This document shows positions 1 to 4,106 of a stretch of 5,468 nucleotides of DNA, piece by piece. The position numbers were made by a program, and so were the translations under genes. The number at the start of each line of letters is the position of its first letter. The stretch's first letter is position 1. Location of the stretch: positions 1 to 5,468 of the forward strand of contig JAIRNQ010000005.1 of the NCBI GenBank assembly GCA_031257955.1, written 5' to 3'. The stretch comes from Deltaproteobacteria bacterium (lineage in GTDB: Bacteria; Desulfobacterota; Desulfarculia; Adiutricales; Adiutricaceae). The notes beneath the pieces were generated by a model. That model was not told where the DNA came from and did no database searches. It saw only the letters and a list, made by a program, of their open reading frames with translations.

Positions 1-270
1 GATTTTATTATTGAAATTAAACGCGTACCCGAAAAAAATGACAAAGGGGATGACCTTTCCAAAGAGGAATTACAAAATATGATGGTTGCCGCCGCGAAAA
101 CGGCCATGAAGCAAATTGAAGAGAGAGGCTACGCTAAAAAATACAAGGTCCCAGCCTCCCATCGGCTGCCCGGGGGCCTACCCGGGTCCCAAATATACAA
201 AGCCGCCCTGGTGGTTGGCGGGCGCACGAATGTCCTTATCCAGTTAAAAAAAGAAGATAATTTGGGCTAA
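1..270 (+). CDS. PD-(D/E)XK nuclease / AAA-ATPase-like family protein, C-terminal fragment (5' end outside window)
   Basis: The reading frame is open from the first base and ends at TAA 268-270, giving the last 89 residues of a larger protein. The visible part begins with DFIIEIK, which fits a core beta strand carrying the E-x-K of a PD-(D/E)XK nuclease fold. A helix with AKTAMKQIEERGYAKKY follows, very like the conserved A-L-x-Q-I-x-x-K-x-Y segment at the C-terminus of the family with an AAA-ATPase-like front (Pfam PF09820) and a PD-(D/E)XK tail (PF08011). Those proteins are usually about 500-600 aa and common in gut-associated bacteria; their function is poorly known, with defence or mobile-element roles suggested. 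The last strand (KAALVVGGRTNVLIQLK) is also family-like. A GC-rich stretch at 151-190, encoding a proline/glycine-rich loop (PASHRLPGGLPGS), interrupts an otherwise AT-rich gene and looks like an in-frame insertion. The gene converges on the esterase gene. Family assignment rests on motif recall, not a search. Confidence 0.72.
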   Translation, partial: DFIIEIKRVPEKNDKGDDLSKEELQNMMVAAAKTAMKQIEERGYAKKYKVPASHRLPGGLPGSQIYKAALVVGGRTNVLIQLKKEDNLG

Positions 271-313
271 TTTCCGTCGTTTCGCACAGTCGCTCCGTCG
301 CGCCGGAATCTTG

Positions 314-352
314 AAAATCCCCAATACCCAAGGGCCCGTCCTTTGGGATTTT
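314..352. terminator. Possible (bidirectional) terminator hairpin between converging genes
   Basis: AAAATCCC at 314-321 is an exact inverted repeat of GGGATTTT at 345-352. Two further A:T pairs lie inside a C-T mismatch, giving a stem of up to 11 positions around a loop of about 17-23 nt. The right arm ends in TTTT, and the left arm reads the same way on the other strand. It lies 44 bp past the plus-strand stop at 270 and about 165 bp past the minus-strand stop at 517, where a shared terminator of converging genes would be expected. The T-run is short and the loop long, so efficiency is uncertain. Confidence 0.4.
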
Positions 353-398
353 AAGGCTTGGCCGAGAACCTAAAGGCCAATGGGTTTACCGTCCCTCG

Positions 399-422
399 CG
401 GCTAGGCGGCTAGGCGGCTAGG
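399..422. repeat. Three perfect tandem copies of an 8-bp unit
   Basis: CGGCTAGG occurs three times head to tail (399-406, 407-414, 415-422). It is followed by CC and a run of T at 426-432. It lies in the non-coding space between the converging genes ending at 270 and 517. Nothing identifies a function; such short perfect arrays usually arise by slippage and may vary in copy number between strains. Confidence 0.85.
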
Positions 423-516
423 CCTATTTTTTTCCGGCGACGCCGACGCCTCTAGCGGCCAATTGTCCAGAGATAGGCCCACAGACCCCGCGGTACCCAA
501 GCCTATGCGTAAACGA

Positions 517-1572
517 CTACGAATCGCTACCTTCCTCGGTAGAAGCCGGTCCCTGGATGGCTTCCGACAAAGCCTCCGGCTCGGTTTCCGTCACGGCCTC
601 CGGGCTGGCCGGCTGGACGCTTTCCGGGGCAGGGCCCAGGGCGGGTTCGGTCTCGGCCAAGGCGGCAGCCTCCTGGGTGGCCGAACAGCCAAGGCTGGGC
701 GAAGTGTCGGCGCGGTCGGAGGAAGCCGGCAGGGGAGTCGTCCGGTCCATAAAGGCCTTCAACTCATCGAACCATATGCGGTGGCCATTATTGGTGAGGT
801 GGATCCCGTCGAAGGTAAGATTTCTAGGCAAACCCCGATCCGGCCCAGCGATGGGTCCGTAGAGATCGACGAACTCGAGGTTTTCCTTGGCGGCCATTTC
901 CGCCAAAATCTCGTTCAGTTCCCGGACTTTGCTGTTGTAGCCGGTGGTTCTTCGCAGCATTCGTTCGTTTAAGGGGATTAGGGAGCAGATAACCAACCGA
1001 ACTCCCGGAAGGGCCTCCCTCAGCCGGTCCCAGATTTTTCTGTGGCCCGCGGCGATATCGTCGATTCTTGGCACCCGGCCAAAATCGTTTATGCCCACCT
1101 GCAAAAAAACCACATCGGGCTTTTCCGATATGGTCTCGTCGAGTCTGGCCAGGATATGGCGATAGCCGTCCCCGGAAACGCCCTGGTTTATGATTTTCGC
1201 CTTGGGATCCAGCTCATCCCACTTGCCCCCGGCCGTGAGGCTGTCCCCCAACATGACTATGGTTCGACCCTCTGGGTTAGGGTAATTGGCGTCCTTACAG
1301 GCCGGAACCGGCAAACTGACGCCGGCTTCGAAGGCCAGCTCGGGGGCCGGTTCGGTAGCCAGCTCGGTGGCCGGCCCGAAGGCCAGCTCGGGGGCCAGCT
1401 CGGGGGCCGGATCGGTTGCCAGCTCAGAGGCTTGGGCGGTGCCCTGGGCCCTGGCCGGACTGGAGTGGAAAAGGGGGGCCAGGGTCAGGGCAAACAAAAG
1501 TGAGACGATCAAAAACCCGGACGGGATACGGCACCCGACCGATTTGGGCAAAACGAAACCTATTGCTTCCAT
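517..1572 (-). CDS. Exported SGNH/GDSL-type esterase with low-complexity flanks
   Basis: The product is 351 aa. An N-terminal signal peptide has a short basic region, a hydrophobic core at about residues 18-36 and a likely cleavage site after ARA (about 42), so the enzyme should act in the periplasm or outside the cell. Residues 49-82 are Glu-Leu-Ala-Pro repeats. The catalytic domain spans about 102-277 and shows all SGNH blocks: GDSLT with nucleophile Ser111, the block II Gly in NQGVSGDG (about 129-136), GIND with Asn162, and DGIH with Asp255 and His258. The order and spacing resemble the sialate O-acetylesterase-like/PAF-acetylhydrolase-like branch, which removes acyl groups from sugars or lipids; the actual substrate cannot be read from sequence. 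Residues 283-351 form a second acidic Ala/Pro/Glu/Ser-rich tail with no domain. The start is ATG 1570-1572. GGAAG lies only 3 nt before it and GAGG about 14 nt before it, so the start is probable rather than certain. The AI-2E gene lies 169 bp upstream on the same strand, with no clear terminator between. Confidence 0.9.
   Translation of the reverse strand: MEAIGFVLPKSVGCRIPSGFLIVSLLFALTLAPLFHSSPARAQGTAQASELATDPAPELAPELAFGPATELATEPAPELAFEAGVSLPVPACKDANYPNPEGRTIVMLGDSLTAGGKWDELDPKAKIINQGVSGDGYRHILARLDETISEKPDVVFLQVGINDFGRVPRIDDIAAGHRKIWDRLREALPGVRLVICSLIPLNERMLRRTTGYNSKVRELNEILAEMAAKENLEFVDLYGPIAGPDRGLPRNLTFDGIHLTNNGHRIWFDELKAFMDRTTPLPASSDRADTSPSLGCSATQEAAALAETEPALGPAPESVQPASPEAVTETEPEALSEAIQGPASTEEGSDS
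1330..1428 (-). repeat. Intragenic repeats coding the Glu-Leu-Ala-Pro linker of the esterase
   Basis: The 16-mer GGCCAGCTCGGGGGCC (plus strand) occurs at 1333-1348, 1381-1396 and 1393-1408, and the first two copies extend to 19 identical bases with a 48-bp period. The remaining bases to 1428 are degenerate copies. The repeat encodes PELA/ELAT units between the signal peptide and the catalytic domain. All steps are multiples of three, so copy number can change without breaking the frame. Confidence 0.85.
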
Positions 1573-1741
1573 GGGCTTCCATCAATCCTCAAAGGCGACC
1601 CCAAAAACCTCCCATATCGGCCTTTAGGCTAACGGGGCCGCGGTTTAGGCACCCAAACCATCTTCGCCTACGAGGGCGGCGGCTATCTTTAGGCGCTTGG
1701 CCTTGAGAAGCTTGGCCTTTGGGCGATTGGGCGTTGGGCTA
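1573..1741. other. Gap between the AI-2E and esterase genes, rich in short repeats
   Basis: No terminator or clear promoter is seen in these 169 bp. TTTAGGC occurs at 1623-1629, 1644-1650 and 1688-1694. GCTTGGCCTT is repeated with a 15-bp step at 1695-1704 and 1710-1719. TTGGGC recurs three times at about 1719-1739. On the minus strand, 1645-1741 is also open in one frame and codes a Lys/Ala-rich peptide that could be an out-of-frame end of the AI-2E protein. Confidence 0.6.
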
Positions 1742-2917
1742 TCAGTCTTTGGGGGGCCCGTTTTGGGAAGGGCCTCGGTCAGGCTCGGTCGGGGCCATCG
1801 CCGGCCCAGGAGCCGGATCCGGGACTGGCCCAGGGACCGGAACTGGACTCTGGGTGGTGTCCGGGGGTGGGCCGTGGGCTTTGCCGTTTGCGCCGTTGTG
1901 CTGCACCTGCAGCACTTGTCGATAAAAATATATGGCAATGGGTACGCCCAGGAGCATGCCCCAAATACCGATTAAGCTATGGGATATGTACAGGATTATC
2001 AGGGTCAGCACCGGGTTGATGCGCATGACCGCCGAGACGATTTTGGGATTGAGGAAGTAGGCCTCCACTAGGTGGACGAAAACAATCAGGATCAAGACGG
2101 CCAGGACCATTTTGGGGCCGCCAACGTTTATGGCCACCAACATTATGGGGATCGACGAGATGATAACCCCCAGAACCGGTATCAGCCCGCAGATGAAAAC
2201 CACGAAACACAAAAGGGCCGTGGTGCCCGTGCCTATAAACGAGAGGCCTATGAAGGTCAAGATGGTGTTGATGAGGGAGATCAGGATCTGGGCCCGGAAA
2301 TTTTCCCCCACCACCTGCATGAACCTAACCACGCTGTAAGCGGTTTCCTTGTAAATGACCCCCAGTCTGGAGTGTTTTAGGGAGACGAATTTCTTCATCA
2401 GGTTGGGCAAATCCAGCATGATCAGAAAGCTGAAGAGCATGGAAAGAAAGAACCAGCTCACGTAATGCCAAGCCTGCTCCAAGCCGACGATGGCCAGGGA
2501 AGCGGCCTTGTTGATGACCCGTTCAAAGGTCAGCGCCTCTTTGATCCGCTCCATGGGCAACTCCAGGTTGGGGCTGTCGGCGGCTATGCCGTCCAGGAGC
2601 GATTCTATGGCATTGAGGGTGTTAGGCAACTGGCTGGTAAACTGCTTGGCTTCGTTATATACGTTGGGGAGCCCATAGATAAAGAATGTAATTATAATGA
2701 GCAAGAATATTATGTACAGCATGACCACAAGGTATTTACGCCGTTGTTTGGTAAAACGATGTAGCCTTCCCGTAATACCATGCGTAATAAAACACATGAC
2801 AAACGTTAGGAAAAAGAGACCAAACATCTCTCTCATTATATATAAAAGCGTAAAAAATGCCAGCCAAATTAATATAACTCTATTCGTTCTGGCAAATTCT
2901 ATGATGCTAAAATTCAT
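1742..2917 (-). CDS. AI-2E family (PerM/YdiK-like) multispanning membrane protein with proline-rich tail
   Basis: The product is 391 aa. Hydrophobic segments lie at about residues 13-28, 30-47, 62-82, 153-169, 208-227, 233-262, 269-286 and 303-330, with a long soluble loop at about 83-150. This is the layout of the AI-2E transporter family (PF01594). Family-like landmarks are CGLIPVLGVIISSIP (about 243-257), FLNPKIVSAVMRINPVLTL (about 288-306) and IGIWGMLLGVPIAIY (about 316-330). Characterised members export the autoinducer AI-2 (TqsA) or move Na+/H+ or other small solutes, so the substrate here is unknown. Residues 348-391 form a Pro/Gly-rich tail, expected on the cytoplasmic side, which typical members lack. 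ATG 2915-2917 has AAGGG 6 nt upstream, supporting this start. The first 80 or so codons are AT-rich (many ATA, TTT, TTA) whereas the tail is very GC-rich. The TGA stop follows a run of six C; a +1 shift there would add 33 residues. The esterase gene lies downstream and may be co-transcribed. Confidence 0.9.
   Translation of the reverse strand: MNFSIIEFARTNRVILIWLAFFTLLYIMREMFGLFFLTFVMCFITHGITGRLHRFTKQRRKYLVVMLYIIFLLIIITFFIYGLPNVYNEAKQFTSQLPNTLNAIESLLDGIAADSPNLELPMERIKEALTFERVINKAASLAIVGLEQAWHYVSWFFLSMLFSFLIMLDLPNLMKKFVSLKHSRLGVIYKETAYSVVRFMQVVGENFRAQILISLINTILTFIGLSFIGTGTTALLCFVVFICGLIPVLGVIISSIPIMLVAINVGGPKMVLAVLILIVFVHLVEAYFLNPKIVSAVMRINPVLTLIILYISHSLIGIWGMLLGVPIAIYFYRQVLQVQHNGANGKAHGPPPDTTQSPVPVPGPVPDPAPGPAMAPTEPDRGPSQNGPPKD
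1782..1873 (-). repeat. Low-complexity Pro/Gly-coding tract in the AI-2E tail
   Basis: The tract codes alternating proline with Val, Gly, Asp and Ala (for example PVPVPGPVPDPAPGP) from near-repeats of a GGGACC/GGCCC-like core. It is much more GC-rich than the start of the same gene. It is read from the sequence as simple repeat expansion; no function is assigned. Confidence 0.7.
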
Positions 2918-3129
2918 TCTAAACCCTTAAACAAGAAAAATAATGCGTTCGCAGAAACCCCAAAATTGTGAAAATGGCGAGACATAACCGCCAACAATCA
3001 ATGAGTTAAAGCATCGGCAACTGGGAAAAGAGACTTATCTCGAACGCGTCAAAAATAAGCCAACGGGCCCGCGCCCAAGTTTAAGCCCAAAGAGGCGGCG
3101 CCAAGCCCGTTAACCCCTTCAGGATATAA

Positions 3130-3399
3130 ACTATAGCAGCTACTGATTTAAATGCAATAGCTGAGGCAAGGAAATTATATGGCGGGAGTATGTTTGGGAT
3201 TTCTTTGGCGGAGGCGGTAGCCTTAAGGTGGGAATCTTATTGCCAAAAATCAAAAGCCAAAATAAAAACTGGCGTTTCCGGGTTAACCGCAAACCCGGCT
3301 CCCAAGAACCAAGTCCTTTTGCCTCAAAATCCTTTACTTAATACCAAAATTTTATACCAACATAGACTAAAATTAAACCAAGGGCAACTCTTTGGGTAA
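3130..3399 (+). pseudogene. Possible remnant of a coding sequence
   Basis: After TAA 3127-3129 the frame is open to TAA 3400-3402 (wrapping 3190-3399 from the first ATG). The first 40 or so codons read like real protein: TDLNAIAEARKLYGG followed by FGISLAEAVALRWESY, a pattern of two amphipathic helices. After about 3260 the frame becomes a low-quality Lys/Asn/Pro-rich run. No good start or ribosome site precedes the protein-like part; ATG 3188-3192 region has GGCGGG only a few bases away and would begin in the middle of it. The helix pattern recalls the N-terminal part of some tyrosine recombinases, but I cannot confirm that, and chance is possible. A broken gene piece is more likely than a functional 69-aa protein. 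Confidence 0.25.
3278..3298. other. Perfect 7-bp stem-loop in the gene-free region
   Basis: CCGGGTT at 3278-3284 pairs with AACCCGG at 3292-3298 around a 7-nt loop. On the minus strand a T-rich tract (TTTTTATTTT) begins about 9 nt past the stem, so it could be a weak terminator for the gene ending at 3533, some 235 bp upstream. The gap between stem and T-tract argues against a standard intrinsic terminator. Confidence 0.35.
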
Positions 3400-3532
3400 C
3401 TCTTTGGACGACGGGCAGTGGCGGTTGGCCTGACTGGGCCGCCCCTACAGGCCGAGGTCGGGCGCCCGGGTCCCAAGACCGAGCCCCTTGGCCTCGGCGG
3501 GCCGCCGGGGCAAAAGGCCGGCTGGGGCCGAC

Positions 3533-3907
3533 TTAAATGACCCGGTTGATGACCACGCCGGCCGAGGCTTGGTCGGCGATTTGGGCCACCTGCCCCAAAG
3601 CGTTGTAGTTTTTGGGCAGGTAATCTCCGGCGTGGTAATTGCTTTGGGCGTCGGCCAAGGCGCTGTAGTTTTGTTTGGTCAGATCCGGTATATGGCCGTT
3701 CAGATGGCGGCCGACCGAGACCGGGGCGATTTGGGGAGTGAGATAGGTCGTCCTCTGCATGGGTCCCACGGAATTGTGGGCCATGGCCTGGGCCTCGCTG
3801 CGGGTCAGGTACTGGGTGACGTTGGTCCTCTCGCTGTGGAGGGCCGTCCTGTACGTGGCCGCCGCCCAAATGGAGGCTATGTTTCCCCTGTTGACTGGAC
3901 CGATCAT
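3533..3907 (-). CDS. Uncharacterised 124-aa protein
   Basis: I do not recognise a family. The frame runs from ATG 3905-3907 to TAA 3533-3535. AGGGG at 3917-3921 lies 9 nt upstream of the ATG, and a good extended -10 promoter lies just beyond it, so this is probably a real, separately transcribed gene. The protein has no cysteine, no signal peptide and no membrane segment. Residues about 8-45 look helical (NIASIWAAATYRTALHSE). Residues 46-78 are rich in Pro, Thr, Val and Gly and probably extended. Residues 79-117 carry two related helical units beginning NYSAL (80) and NYNAL (100), 20 residues apart. The last residues (AGVVINRVI) are hydrophobic. Its composition suggests a small soluble, perhaps structural or secreted-substrate-like protein, but this is a guess. 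The upstream VWA-OmpA gene has its own terminator, so the two are unlikely to be one operon. Confidence 0.65.
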   Translation of the reverse strand: MIGPVNRGNIASIWAAATYRTALHSERTNVTQYLTRSEAQAMAHNSVGPMQRTTYLTPQIAPVSVGRHLNGHIPDLTKQNYSALADAQSNYHAGDYLPKNYNALGQVAQIADQASAGVVINRVI

Positions 3908-3928
3908 CTCCGGCGTCCCCTTTCACTA

Positions 3929-3947
3929 CCGATTTTATCACAATCGG
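3929..3947. promoter_or_regulatory. Operator-like inverted repeat overlapping the -10
   Basis: CCGATT (3929-3934) and AATCGG (3942-3947) form a perfect 6-bp inverted repeat with a 7-bp spacer, centred on the predicted -10. The 13-bp centre-to-centre spacing and position would suit a dimeric repressor. No regulator gene is in the window, so the binding protein is unknown. Confidence 0.4.
3932..3940 (-). promoter_or_regulatory. Extended -10 promoter of the 124-aa gene
   Basis: The minus strand reads TGATAAAAT, that is TG-N plus a hexamer matching TATAAT at five of six positions. No good -35 is present at 17 bp, as is common for extended -10 promoters. The predicted transcription start is near 3925, giving a short leader that holds the ribosome site (3917-3921) before ATG 3907. 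No mapping data exist. Confidence 0.5.
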
Positions 3948-3967
3948 CCCCAAAAAATCCCCAAAAC

Positions 3968-3989
3968 GGAACCGTCCGGGGCCGGTTCC
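3968..3989. other. Perfect 7-bp inverted repeat upstream of the 124-aa gene promoter
   Basis: GGAACCG (3968-3974) pairs with CGGTTCC (3983-3989) around an 8-nt loop. On the minus strand it is followed by GTTTTGGGG and then a run of six T, so it may be a back-up terminator for the VWA-OmpA transcript. Its place about 45-65 bp before the predicted start of the 124-aa gene would equally suit an activator site. Confidence 0.4.
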
Positions 3990-4011
3990 AATGATTGTTT
4001 TTGGGCGGCGT

Positions 4012-4051
4012 AAAAAAAACCGGGGAGCCATGAACGGCCATGGCGCCCCGG
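4012..4051 (-). terminator. Intrinsic terminator of the VWA-OmpA gene
   Basis: On the minus strand, CCGGGG (4046-4051) pairs with CCCCGG (4020-4025) and GCCATG (4039-4044) pairs with CATGGC (4027-4032). One C-T mismatch separates the two helices and the loop is 6 nt (4033-4038). Eight T follow immediately (4012-4019). It lies 55 bp past the stop at 4107. This is a complete rho-independent terminator. Confidence 0.92.
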
Positions 4052-4071
4052 CTTAACTGTGGGGACCCCGT

Positions 4072-4091
4072 AGCCTCCGGGTGGGGAGGCT
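4072..4091. other. Second hairpin just after the VWA-OmpA stop
   Basis: AGCCTCC (4072-4078) and GGAGGCT (4085-4091) form a perfect 7-bp stem with a 6-nt loop, 16 bp past the stop codon and 20 bp before the main terminator. It has no T-tract. It might protect the 3' end of the transcript; this is inference. Confidence 0.5.
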
Positions 4092-4106
4092 TGGGGGTAT
4101 AGGGGG

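Larger units (their letters stand above)
2918..3532. other. 615-bp region without a convincing intact gene
   Basis: The left third (2918-3060) is AT-rich and must carry the promoter of the AI-2E gene, but no strong -35/-10 pair stands out. TGCGTTCGCA at 2944-2953 is a small inverted repeat in that zone. The middle (3130-3260) contains a possible decayed coding fragment. A 7-bp hairpin lies at 3278-3298. AACTCTTTGG is repeated directly at 3386-3395 and 3398-3407. From about 3405 the composition switches sharply to GGCC-rich. No tRNA, CRISPR array or insertion-sequence ends were seen. Confidence 0.6.

Noticed and set aside
463..972. Open frame of 169 codons on the plus strand
   Set aside because: It lies opposite the esterase gene, whose catalytic motifs are intact. 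Its Gly/Arg-rich product is the mirror of the esterase's Ala/Pro/Glu tail in GC-rich DNA.
1333..1408. CRISPR-like array
   Set aside because: The repeat units are in-frame linker repeats with 12- and 48-bp steps, without unique spacers, inside a coding gene.
1042..1503. Plus-strand open frame with Gly-Gln-Leu-Gly repeats resembling a repetitive protein
   Set aside because: The repeats are the reverse complement of the esterase's Glu-Leu-Ala linker; there is no independent support.
3031..3042. Short palindrome-like GAGACTTATCTC as an operator
   Set aside because: Only 4-bp arms match and no promoter elements are clearly placed around it.
3179..3399. An intact small gene starting at ATG 3190 (or at the ATG near 3179)
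   Set aside because: The ATG near 3179 meets a stop after about 13 codons. The one at 3190 starts in the middle of the protein-like stretch and ends in low-quality sequence, so a remnant is the better reading.
3324..4031. Minus-strand open frame of 235 codons spanning the 124-aa gene
   Set aside because: The product is Arg/Pro/Gly-rich low-complexity sequence. It begins across the VWA-OmpA terminator and has no credible ribosome site, whereas the 124-aa frame inside it has a promoter, ribosome site and balanced composition.
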